Shown one piece after another: positions 1 through 7,165 of a stretch of 37,696 nucleotides of DNA. The notes beneath the pieces are model-generated. The model was not told the DNA's origin and did not search any database. It saw nothing but the letters and a program-made list of their open reading frames with translations. Source of the stretch: Acidiferrobacteraceae bacterium (GTDB lineage: Bacteria > Pseudomonadota > Gammaproteobacteria > HyVt-429); the NCBI GenBank assembly GCA_011052015.1, contig DRJZ01000057.1, positions 1 through 37,696 on the forward strand. The letters are read 5' to 3'. The number at the start of each line of letters is the position of its first letter. Position 1 is the stretch's first letter. A program made the position numbers and the translations under genes.

Positions 1-95
1 AATCCAGAAAATGCATGTTTTAGACACTCTGGATTCCGGGTCTCCGCTTCGCTCCGCCCGGAATGACGGTGATTTTGACTTAAGTAAGTGCCATT
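1..95. repeat. Dispersed repeat ending in a MITE-type terminus
   Basis: A hairpin with perfect 8-base arms ATTCCGGG (33-40) and CCCGGAAT (57-64) is followed by CTTAAGTAAGTGCCATT at 79-95. That terminus is identical to the right terminal inverted repeat of the element at 4580-4744. I infer that the window opens inside a related non-coding element whose left end lies outside. No gene is visible in 1-490 apart from repeats. Confidence 0.5.
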
Positions 96-196
96 GGGGA
101 GAGAGATATTAAATGTGTTTCGCAGGCAGAGAAATAGGATGCAAGTCTCGCGGTTTTTCGCCTCTAGGCAGGGCGTCTAAATCGAGTCTGACCCAT

Positions 197-444
197 TGCT
201 GTCCCATTTAATCATTTCGAATATGGATTACATGCGCTTATTTCGGTGGTTACACACCGATAAGTGGCGCATAGACATGAAAATGCCATCGCTATACTCG
301 ATTTTCGTCATCCTGAGGCGCAAAGCGTCGAAGGATCTAAACCCGTTGGGTTTATTTCCTTTATTAAGCAGGTTGAGATTCCTCGCTGTACTCGGAATGA
401 CAAAGCAATGGCCTGGCTGATGGATTGAATTAAATGGGGCAGCA
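197..444. repeat. Non-coding repeat element bounded by 16-bp inverted repeats
   Basis: The ends TGCTGTCCCATTTAAT (197-212) and ATTAAATGGGGCAGCA (429-444) are inverted repeats matching at 15 of 16 positions. Inside, 232-409 is a second dispersed repeat that recurs in opposite orientation at 16339-16515. It carries an imperfect hairpin around 238-265 (TTATTTCGGTGG / CACCGATAAG) and the phrase ATTCCTCGCTGTACTCGGAATGAC. No convincing coding frame or target duplication is visible. It is probably a MITE-like or REP-like element. Confidence 0.55.
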
Positions 445-490
445 CTTCGAATTACCGGTAAGTTTTGTCGTTAGGCACAAGGAAAAAACA

Positions 491-541
491 ATGAGTGCAA
501 GTCCAAATGTGCATAAAACCGTGTCTACTTTTTATGGGTAA
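491..541 (+). other. Possible 16-codon leader or displaced 5' end of the next gene
   Basis: ATG at 491 has the best ribosome binding site here (AAGGA at 479-483, 7 bases upstream). It opens a 16-codon frame that stops at 539-541, just after the ATG at 534 of the following large frame. A T5 run at 529-533 lies at the junction. It may be a coupled leader peptide, or the true start of the next gene separated by a one-base frameshift. Confidence 0.3.
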
Positions 542-2261
542 CACTACTTCGATAGTCTCCGCTTTGTTTCGCAGCCTGCCAATCGGTTTGTTAGGCGTTA
601 TTTTGATGCTAGCTGCCAAAGATAAAACGATGGCCTGGGCTTTAATAGCTATTAGCATGGGCTTATATCTTAAACCTGTTGCCAGAGCCTGCGGTGAAAA
701 TGCACTTGGCGAGTCGAGCAAAGTGCTAACCTTGCAGCTATATGTTGGTCTTGTCTTTGTAGCAGGGGCATTGGTCTTTTTTGTGCTGGGGTATACTTTT
801 CAAATACCAACCAATGGGGAGGTTATTCCTATATCTATTATGCTGCTATTTGGCGGTAGCTTAATCCTGTTAATAATTAGTTGGATCAGACTCTGGCTTG
901 CTTATGTAGCTGGTGTATTAGATAAATTTAAGGTTGAGCAAGATACCTGGACTTGGACATTTCTCGATATAATTCAGGTTTTCCGTGAATCCCTGCGATT
1001 AACACGAAATTGGCGGCACTGGCAACGTAATATTTGGTTGGCCTATTTTTCTTTTGCATATCTTTGGGTTGCCACCAGCGTACTGGCTTTCTATTTTACT
1101 AAAGATGGAGCCTTGATTTGGTGGCTTAGTTTCTTGGTCCATGCATTTGTTATTTTTCCCATCGCCCATGTTTATATGGTTATTGCAGGCCAACAATTGC
1201 TGGAAAATGACATGCCCGCTGAGCCAGAACTTCAGTCTGACACAGGTAGCGTATTTCCTGTCACCAAAAGACCCTGTGAGGCTTGCGAGAGAATTACGGA
1301 GCGAGTGAGAACCAGTTATGTCAGTCATGATCAGGGTGATGCATTATTTGATGTCTGGCAGCCTATCTATGAATATCCAGGATTAGACATAGCCCCCTGG
1401 ACACCAAAAAATGACATCTACTTCTGTTCTCAATGCGGCCAGTTATGGTACCTCGAATACGATTCACGTGATGGTTGCTATAGTGGTATTACCAGAGTTA
1501 AAGATACCTCATTAACGCTATTTTCAACGTCAGCAAGCGTAGATGACATGATCATGAGCATTAATTCGGGTGATCTGCCACGCCTTATGTTTTATGATCG
1601 CCTGTTTATAACAATGTTAAAACAGGGTGGATTTGATCTACAATTAGCGGCAGATAAATTGCTCAGTGCGGCCTTGCCAGTAGAGGTGTCGTACAGGCAG
1701 GCGCGTTATATTTTTAGCTTGTTGCTCTTGATCAGCAACGTAATGAGGCAAAGACGATTAAAGGCAAATCTAAAAATAAAAGGCCTGTACTTTGATTTTG
1801 TCACCCTGGAACAGGCCGCGACAAAACGACGCAAGGCGGACGAAATTGATGCAGAAAATGCGGCGACCGAACGAGTATTATTAAAATTGGCGCTCGTTAA
1901 ATTGCTCGACCGGCTGGCTCTGGGAAACGATCGAAGCGCCATTGAAGACCTGAGTTCTAGGTATGCACCAGATTCCTATCAACAGTGGGCATTTTCGATG
2001 ATCGCCCTACAAAGCCAAACCCTGGATAAATTCGATGAGGTCAAATTTTTAGAGGCTTGTGAATGTTTAGAGCAGCAATTTAATCAGGATTCTTATCGTC
2101 GATTTTTCACTCAGGAAAATATAGACCAACTAATCGGGGCAAAAAAACGTTTAGTAGCAGTAAGTAGATTAAAAGAATATGAGCATCTACGCCAAAGTAA
2201 AGAACGTCTAACCTTTCTTATTTCAAAGTTAAACCAGCTCTCCCGATATGACAACCAATAA
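495..2261 (+). CDS. Unknown multi-spanning membrane protein with two CxxC pairs
   Basis: I do not recognise this 588-residue protein. The first ~230 residues hold about six hydrophobic segments, in two sets: one before residue 150 and one around 175-235. A soluble part follows with two cysteine pairs, CEAC near residue 258 and CSQC near residue 305. The second sits before LWYLEYDSRDGCYSG, which looks like half of a zinc ribbon. The last ~230 residues are mostly helical and charged. GTG at 495 lies 11 bases from AAGGA and ATG at 534 is an alternative; the best-placed ATG (491) is in another frame, so the N-terminus is uncertain. The gene is more AT-rich than the 8-20 kb region and stands alone. 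A role in membrane-associated metal or redox sensing would be a guess. Confidence 0.7.
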   Translation: MQVQMCIKPCLLFMGNTTSIVSALFRSLPIGLLGVILMLAAKDKTMAWALIAISMGLYLKPVARACGENALGESSKVLTLQLYVGLVFVAGALVFFVLGYTFQIPTNGEVIPISIMLLFGGSLILLIISWIRLWLAYVAGVLDKFKVEQDTWTWTFLDIIQVFRESLRLTRNWRHWQRNIWLAYFSFAYLWVATSVLAFYFTKDGALIWWLSFLVHAFVIFPIAHVYMVIAGQQLLENDMPAEPELQSDTGSVFPVTKRPCEACERITERVRTSYVSHDQGDALFDVWQPIYEYPGLDIAPWTPKNDIYFCSQCGQLWYLEYDSRDGCYSGITRVKDTSLTLFSTSASVDDMIMSINSGDLPRLMFYDRLFITMLKQGGFDLQLAADKLLSAALPVEVSYRQARYIFSLLLLISNVMRQRRLKANLKIKGLYFDFVTLEQAATKRRKADEIDAENAATERVLLKLALVKLLDRLALGNDRSAIEDLSSRYAPDSYQQWAFSMIALQSQTLDKFDEVKFLEACECLEQQFNQDSYRRFFTQENIDQLIGAKKRLVAVSRLKEYEHLRQSKERLTFLISKLNQLSRYDNQ

Positions 2262-2534
2262 GGAGTACAGTGGTTCGGTTTCCTGAAAGTGGAGAAAAAC
2301 CTCGAGATTTCCCAATATTTTTTCCACTATGTCAATGTAGGTAAGAATATCCAACAGCGTGGAATGATTGCTGATGTTTATTTGCTATTGCTATAGAATA
2401 TGCCCTGACGAATTACATTGAGAGGGACTCCCGCTTCGATGAGACTGTAAAAAGCCCTATTTTGTAGAGGTGTCTAGAATTTTAAAAATACGGCAATATT
2501 CATTTAATCGTTATTTTCTGGAGTGCTTCTTGGG

Positions 2535-3782
2535 GTGAGTAAGGATAAGAATTCTATCAGCCTTAAGGTCCTGGAGACCTTGGTTCCCATTAATGAGTTT
2601 TCGTATGAAGGGAAGCGGGAACTGGCTGGTAAGACGGTCATTGAGGAGCAACAGGCTGGCCGGACACTGATTACCCAAGGTGCCGTCGATCATTGGACCT
2701 ACTACTTGCTGCAAGGCGAGATCGAGCTCACCACATCGGAAGGAACCAAAGAGACGCTGCTTGGAAATGACGAGCAGGCCAGGTTGCCTCTGGATCATGC
2801 TCACTCCGGTCAGGTTGCGGTCGTCACCAAAACGGCTATTCGATTTATTCGCATCGACAGCGACCTGCTGGAGGTGCTGCTGGGAGAGGGCCGACGGGAC
2901 AACCTCGAAGTGGAAGAGATTCAGGCGCAGGACGCGCTTGCCGAAAATCAGGTCTTCAATCAGATTTATCACGAGTACATGAACGACGCGTTGATCTTGC
3001 CCGGCATCCCGGATATTGCCCTGCGTGTTCGAGAAGTGACCCAGGACCCTCGAAACGGTATTGATGTGGTGGCCAAGGTCGTCCAAATGGACCCCGCACT
3101 GACGGCTCGCTTAATCCAGGTCGCCAATAGTCCCTTTTACCGAGGACAGGACCCCATCGATAATTGTCGTGCCGCGATCACCCGATTGGGCCTTCATGTC
3201 ATCCGCAACCTGGTGATGAATTTTAGCCTCCACAACGTGTTTCGGACCCAATCCTCTCTACTCAAAAAGCGTATGGCGGAACTTTGGGAACACAGCAGTC
3301 GCGTCGCAGCCATCAGTTATGTTCTTGCCGGTCACAGCCCCGGGTTTGACGCGAACCACGCGATGCTGGCGGGGTTGGTGCATGACATCGGTGTTTTGCC
3401 CGTGATCAGCCACGTGGAAGCCTTCCCAGAATTGGCGTCGAATCCCGAAGATCTGGATAAGGCAATTGAGGCGTTGCGACCCCAAGTTGGCGCCATGGTG
3501 CTGCGTAAATGGCGTTTTGGCAGCGACCTCGTGCAGGTGGCATTGGAGGCCGAAGATTGGGACCGGGACCCGGATACTCAACCGGATTATTGCGATATCG
3601 TATTGATGGCACAATTGCATAGTTTTATCGGTATCCCACATATGCATGAGTACCCTCATGTCAATACTGTGCCCGCCTTCCACAAGCTGCTATTGGGAGA
3701 GCTCAGTCCTCAAATGAGCCTTGCGATACTTGAAGAGGCAGCCGAGGATGTGGCCGAAGCCTTGCAGCTTCTCAAGGCCTAG
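2535..3782 (+). CDS. cNMP-binding/HDOD domain signalling protein
   Basis: This protein of about 415 residues has two domains. The N-terminal ~130 residues resemble a cyclic-nucleotide-binding (CAP_ED) fold, with GRTLITQGAVDHWTYYLLQG matching the strand-turn pattern of that family. The rest is an HDOD domain: LPGIPDIALRVREVTQDP opens it, MDPALTARLIQVANSPFY is the typical core, and AGLVHDIG retains a histidine-aspartate pair. HDOD proteins are signalling or adaptor proteins that generally lack phosphodiesterase activity. I prefer GTG at 2535 because GGAG lies at 2520-2523 with good spacing; GTG at 2523 would add four residues. It is a single-gene unit, and its ligand is unknown. Confidence 0.85.
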   Translation: MSKDKNSISLKVLETLVPINEFSYEGKRELAGKTVIEEQQAGRTLITQGAVDHWTYYLLQGEIELTTSEGTKETLLGNDEQARLPLDHAHSGQVAVVTKTAIRFIRIDSDLLEVLLGEGRRDNLEVEEIQAQDALAENQVFNQIYHEYMNDALILPGIPDIALRVREVTQDPRNGIDVVAKVVQMDPALTARLIQVANSPFYRGQDPIDNCRAAITRLGLHVIRNLVMNFSLHNVFRTQSSLLKKRMAELWEHSSRVAAISYVLAGHSPGFDANHAMLAGLVHDIGVLPVISHVEAFPELASNPEDLDKAIEALRPQVGAMVLRKWRFGSDLVQVALEAEDWDRDPDTQPDYCDIVLMAQLHSFIGIPHMHEYPHVNTVPAFHKLLLGELSPQMSLAILEEAAEDVAEALQLLKA

Positions 3783-4002
3783 GGAACCATCTGGTTAATT
3801 CCAGCTTCGTCATTCTCGCGACAGAGGCTGTGTGAAAACTGGCAAATAACCCTGCTTGGCGTCATATATTCTCGCTTTTAATGTGAATGCTGTGTGGCCA
3901 CGATCCAACCAGATGAAAGATAATAGATCGCATCGGTCAGGCCCCTTTTTGTGATTTGTTGTACAATATGCAGGACAAACTGTGACTTTGTGGAGGTGTA
4001 GT

Positions 4003-4554
4003 ATGTCTAACAAAGTAGGTATCGTCGCCTTATTATTCAGTGTCGTCGCGCTGGTTCTCATTCTCATGGTTTTTCAGCGCTTGCCGTCGTCTGCTGCCCC
4101 AGTTCAGGAAGGAGCCTCAGCGACGCAGGCCGACGTAGGAGATTCGGAGGTTAAGAAGGTGGTCTGGCACGCGGATTTCGCTGACCCACGGCGCTTCAGC
4201 GCCATGCTTACCAGTATCAATAACATGGTCACCACCTTCCAGAATGATTTGGTGGACTACGATGTGCGCATCGTATTTGTATCCTATGGCATTCGTTTTC
4301 TCACCAACGACAAGCTTGTGGGCACTCCATTTGTGGAAGATGCGGCACTGGTCAAGCGGCGCGCCAGCCTGATGGGTCGCTTACGATCGCTGCAAGAGGT
4401 GCAGGAGGTTAAGTTGGAGTTGTGTGAGATTACCCGTAAGGCAATCGGGTTGCCGCAGGAGAAGTTGATAGAAGGTGTAGAGTCGGTGCCCTCCGGTGTG
4501 GTGCGCATTACCGAACTGCAACATCAGGGATTTGCTTATCTCAAGGTTGAGTAA
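4003..4554 (+). CDS. Membrane-anchored DsrE-family protein
   Basis: This 183-residue protein starts with one transmembrane helix (about residues 5-25), then a short Ala/Glu linker, then a DsrE/DsrF-like domain. The closing motif VPSGVVRITELQHQGFAYLK is characteristic of that fold, and VRIVFVSYGIRFL matches its central strand. DsrE-like proteins bind or relay sulfur in sulfur oxidation, usually through a conserved cysteine. The only cysteine here is in ELCEIT (residue ~141), near where family members carry their active cysteine. ATG at 4003 was chosen over 3982 because GGAGG at 3992-3996 is well placed. Anchoring would put the domain in the periplasm. Substrate and partners are unknown. Confidence 0.75.
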   Translation: MSNKVGIVALLFSVVALVLILMVFQRLPSSAAPVQEGASATQADVGDSEVKKVVWHADFADPRRFSAMLTSINNMVTTFQNDLVDYDVRIVFVSYGIRFLTNDKLVGTPFVEDAALVKRRASLMGRLRSLQEVQEVKLELCEITRKAIGLPQEKLIEGVESVPSGVVRITELQHQGFAYLKVE

Positions 4555-4579
4555 GGACTAAGTCTTTGGGGCCAGTGCC

Positions 4580-4744
4580 GAATGGCACTTACTTAAGCTG
4601 ATAGAGTGCTTTCTAGTCCCTTCTCCCCCAGGGAGAAGGTTAGGATGAGGGAAGTAAAAGCTAGAAAAAGCAGGTTTTATTAATTTATCCCCTCACCCCA
4701 ACCCTCCCCCCGGAGGGGAGAGGGGGCTTAAGTAAGTGCCATTC
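4580..4744. mobile_element. 165-bp MITE with perfect ~19-bp TIRs and an 11-bp target duplication
   Basis: The left end at 4580-4598 (GAATGGCACTTACTTAAGC) and right end at 4726-4744 are perfect inverted repeats. GGGCCAGTGCC occurs directly at 4569-4579 and 4745-4755, consistent with an 11-bp target-site duplication. The interior is palindromic, with CCCTTCTCCC and GGATGAGGG on one side and CCCCTCACCCCAACCCTCC on the other, and codes for nothing. A related core recurs at 32326-32508, and the right end recurs at 79-95. Duplication length and an AATG...TTAAG terminus recall IS4-family elements; that assignment is inference. No transposase is present. Confidence 0.8.
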
Positions 4745-4802
4745 GGGCCAGTGCCCTTATATTTTGTCTACACTTCATATTTTATAATGAGTAGGATTGC
4801 AA

Positions 4803-4958
4803 ATGGCCAAACCCAATTACGCATTTGAAAAGCGACAGAGAGATCTCGACAAGAAAAAAAAGAAGGAAGAAAAGCGACAGCGAAAAGCTATGGCACAGGG
4901 CAAAAATCCCGCAGAAGATCCGCCCCAGATGCCAGACGATGAGACGGCCATCACCTGA
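4803..4958 (+). CDS. Small Lys/Arg-rich conserved-type protein (51 aa)
   Basis: This 51-codon frame runs from ATG at 4803, with AGGA at 4793-4796 as ribosome binding site, to TGA at 4956. The protein begins MAKPNYAFEKRQRDLDKKKK, continues as a strongly basic helix, and ends in an acidic, proline-containing tail (DPPQMPDDE). Small proteins with this opening occur widely in gammaproteobacteria as uncharacterised families; that is from memory and was not searched. It could bind nucleic acid or membrane phosphates. It lies directly downstream of the MITE, which may supply or disturb its promoter. Confidence 0.7.
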   Translation: MAKPNYAFEKRQRDLDKKKKKEEKRQRKAMAQGKNPAEDPPQMPDDETAIT

Positions 4959-5095
4959 TCCTTGCCTGGCATGTTCTTGAAAGGGCCCTGCTCAATTAGA
5001 TAAGAGTGCACGGGTCGGAATACCCGCAAGTTCGCGCCTATTTGGCGAGCGTTAGTGGTCAGATTTTGAAAAGTGCAACAAGAGGTTAGCAGCTT

Positions 5096-5596
5096 GTGGA
5101 AGCACCAGTGCAATATTTTATAGATCAAGCGACACTCTGGACGCCGAAAATTATCGGGGTTGTAGTCATATTCGTTGTTTTCTTTGTTCTTGCGAAAATG
5201 ATGAAAAGAATAATCAGGGGTGCCGCCAAGCGGCTAGAATTTGATGGAAATATCACTGTGTTACTTGTTCGCGCAAATGGCGTCGCGTTTATGGTATTTG
5301 GTTTTATAACCGTACTCGGAACCCTGGGTATCGATATAACCGCGCTCGTGGCCGGTTTGGGGTTGACGGGATTTGCGCTTGGCTTTGCCCTGAAAGATAC
5401 CATCTCTAACCTCCTCTCTGGCGTACTCATACTGTTATACCGGCCCTTCGAGAAAGGGAACCATATAAAAATATCGGGCTACGAGGGCATTGTTGTTTCT
5501 ATTGACCTGCGCTACACGGAACTTGATTCCGAGGGGGATAAAGTGCTCATTCCGAATTCAAAATTATTCTCGGATCCAGTTACCGTGCTTCATTAG
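5096..5596 (+). CDS. Short MscS-family mechanosensitive channel
   Basis: This 166-residue protein has an N-terminal transmembrane helix (about 15-37), a second at about 55-75, and the pore-lining TM3 with MscS glycine/alanine packing (ALVAGLGLTGFALGFALKD). The beta domain follows (YRPFEKGNHIKISGYEG and KVLIPNSKLF). It ends just after that domain at TVLH, so the alpha/beta C-terminal domain and cytoplasmic cage of E. coli MscS are absent. Short versions exist in the family, so this may be complete, but truncation cannot be excluded. The start is GTG at 5096 with AGAGG at about 5081-5085. The role is presumably release of solutes on osmotic downshock. Confidence 0.85.
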   Translation: MEAPVQYFIDQATLWTPKIIGVVVIFVVFFVLAKMMKRIIRGAAKRLEFDGNITVLLVRANGVAFMVFGFITVLGTLGIDITALVAGLGLTGFALGFALKDTISNLLSGVLILLYRPFEKGNHIKISGYEGIVVSIDLRYTELDSEGDKVLIPNSKLFSDPVTVLH

Positions 5597-5959
5597 CGAA
5601 AATAGTTGCGGTGCCAGGACTTGGAATGGAATACACCTTCAAACTCATGTGCCCGTCGCGAAATATGATCTTATGCGGCAATACAAGACCAGGGAGCGGT
5701 TTTCTGATGTAATCTACGGTCAAGAGAAAAAGACCTGAACATCAACTGAGGCATCGCATGTTTTCGTCCAGCACAAACCCGCAATCAATGGTTGGCGCTT
5801 TCCATCCCAGTCACACATTGTAAACCAGACCATATCAAATCTTGATTACCGTCTACAATAGTGGTTACGGGGTATAGAGGCTTGAACGCTTGGCTTATCC
5901 ATGGTTCTAACCTGTTACCTTCGCTACTTCGTCAATTTTGAAGGGGAGTCTTCGGGCTG
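5597..5959. other. 363-bp gap without a recognisable gene
   Basis: It lies between the MscS and RraB-domain genes. A small frame runs through it to 5738 but overlaps the mscS end out of frame and has no recognisable domain. The only functional site I see is AAGGGGAG at 5941-5948, the ribosome binding site of the next gene. Confidence 0.4.
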
Positions 5960-6556
5960 ATGGTACGATCTGTTCTCGGCGTGATCACCGCATGCTACGT
6001 GAGCCTGGTGCTGGCAGGGGGATTGGTGGTCAACCGAAGTGACCAGGAGCAGTTAAATGATAACCAAAGCCTGTTCAAAATCATGGATGAAGCGGGGGCT
6101 CGGCCCGATACCTTTTATCAGTTTGACCAGGTATTCCGCTCGCTCAATGAGGAAGACCTGCGTAATGCCCAAGCAGATATCATTGTACTTGGATACCGGG
6201 CCGACAAGATTGTGCAAAGGGAAGAGGACAAGAGCTACTATGCCATCAACGCCAAGATAGTGATGGTCTATAATAAATTTGTGATCGCCAGACACAGCAT
6301 TCAGATGCTGAAGTTGGCCAAAAAATATAATATTATTTACGATGGTTGGGGTGTGCAGTTGGCAGCCGCAGGCGAAAAACAGGGAGACGTAAAGAGGAAC
6401 CTGGAAGACTCGAAAAATGGAAACGAGGCCTTTCTCAAAACTGGCATCTATCAGGCGATAAAAAAATTGATCGATTCTGATTTTCGTGGTTTCGTGGTTT
6501 CGTGGGGGAGGAGGTCAACCTGTAGTGATCGCGTAGTGTATTTTGTGGTTCTTTAA
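5960..6556 (+). CDS. RraB-domain protein with N-terminal membrane segment
   Basis: Residues 1-24 form a signal peptide or membrane anchor (MVRSVLGVITACYVSLVLAG). Residues ~35-130 resemble RraB, the protein inhibitor of RNase E: MDEAGARPDTFYQFDQVFRS matches the first helix and strand, and KLAKKYNIIYDGWGVQL closely parallels the LAEKF...YDGWG signature. RraB itself is cytosolic, so an export or anchor segment is unusual and argues for another role. The last ~16 residues are odd: three tandem copies of TTTCGTGG (6482-6505) precede them. With one copy fewer, the frame would end FRGFVGEEVNL, a more natural hydrophilic terminus. The start ATG has AAGGGGAG 11 bases upstream. Downstream PGPGW follows after 9 bases. 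Confidence 0.7.
   Translation: MVRSVLGVITACYVSLVLAGGLVVNRSDQEQLNDNQSLFKIMDEAGARPDTFYQFDQVFRSLNEEDLRNAQADIIVLGYRADKIVQREEDKSYYAINAKIVMVYNKFVIARHSIQMLKLAKKYNIIYDGWGVQLAAAGEKQGDVKRNLEDSKNGNEAFLKTGIYQAIKKLIDSDFRGFVVSWGRRSTCSDRVVYFVVL
6482..6505 (+). repeat. Three tandem 8-bp repeats inside a coding region
   Basis: TTTCGTGG is repeated three times head to tail at the 3' end of the RraB-domain gene. The unit is not a multiple of three, so gain or loss of a copy changes the C-terminus and stop position. With two copies the stop would be the TAG near 6528; with three it is TAA at 6554-6556. Confidence 0.7.
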
Positions 6557-6565
6557 GGAGATCAG

Positions 6566-7165
6566 GTGAGGGTGCCCATGGCTGATTATTTCGAGACCGT
6601 ACAGTTTTACGAGCAATGGCTCAGTGCAAACAAATCCCTGCTGGGCATGATGGGCTTGGTGTCCTTTCTTACCGTGTTAGTTAGTGTGTTGGTTCTACCT
6701 GTGGTGGTTTCACGTATACATCCCGCCTATTTTGCGCAAGGCCGCAAACAATATGATTACCCATCAGCATCTCACCCTGCGGTGCGTATTCTTTTGTTGA
6801 CCATAAAGAATATAGTCGGCATTTTTTTTATTGGTATGGGCGTGGCCATGCTGGTGCTACCAGGTCCTGGAATAATTACAATGTTGGCCGGTATTATGTT
6901 AGCTCGCTTCCCTGGTAAGCGGGTATTGGAAAGGTGGATGATTGGTCTGCCAGGGATATTGCGCAGTGCAAATTGGATACGTCGACGCCGAGGGGTTGCC
7001 CCCCTATTACATCCCAAGTCAACGGTATTGTTGAAGCAGGACGAGTGTGAGCAAGCATATTCGAATTGCATGCCCGTGCCTATACATAAATCCTGTCAAC
7101 CCCAGTCCAGACGCTTAACAAAATTGGCTACTTGGCTGCGTTCGTTGTATCCCAGTGATGGATAA
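6566..7165 (+). CDS. PGPGW-family membrane protein
   Basis: This 199-residue protein has a transmembrane helix at about 27-50 and a second hydrophobic region at about 82-115. The second contains VLPGPGIITMLAGIMLA, the signature of the PGPGW putative transmembrane family, followed by a basic stretch (WIRRRRG). The family's function is unknown. GTG at 6566 has AAGGAG at 6555-6560, five bases away; ATG at 6578 is the alternative. It is probably co-transcribed with the RraB-domain gene. The C-terminal ~60 residues have no family features, and the last 70 bases overlap the opposing GNAT gene. Confidence 0.75.
   Translation: MRVPMADYFETVQFYEQWLSANKSLLGMMGLVSFLTVLVSVLVLPVVVSRIHPAYFAQGRKQYDYPSASHPAVRILLLTIKNIVGIFFIGMGVAMLVLPGPGIITMLAGIMLARFPGKRVLERWMIGLPGILRSANWIRRRRGVAPLLHPKSTVLLKQDECEQAYSNCMPVPIHKSCQPQSRRLTKLATWLRSLYPSDG

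Noticed and set aside
196-420. 74-codon frame in the left repeat region
   Set aside because: It lies wholly within the inverted-repeat element and its 178-bp repeat; the second copy does not preserve the frame.
3824-3841. GAGGCTGTGTGAAAACT, resembling the end of some insertion sequences
   Set aside because: No inverted partner or transposase fragment nearby; a single 17-base resemblance is not enough.
5490-5738. 82-codon plus-strand frame across the mscS end
   Set aside because: Overlaps the mscS beta domain out of frame, has no binding site and no recognisable domain.
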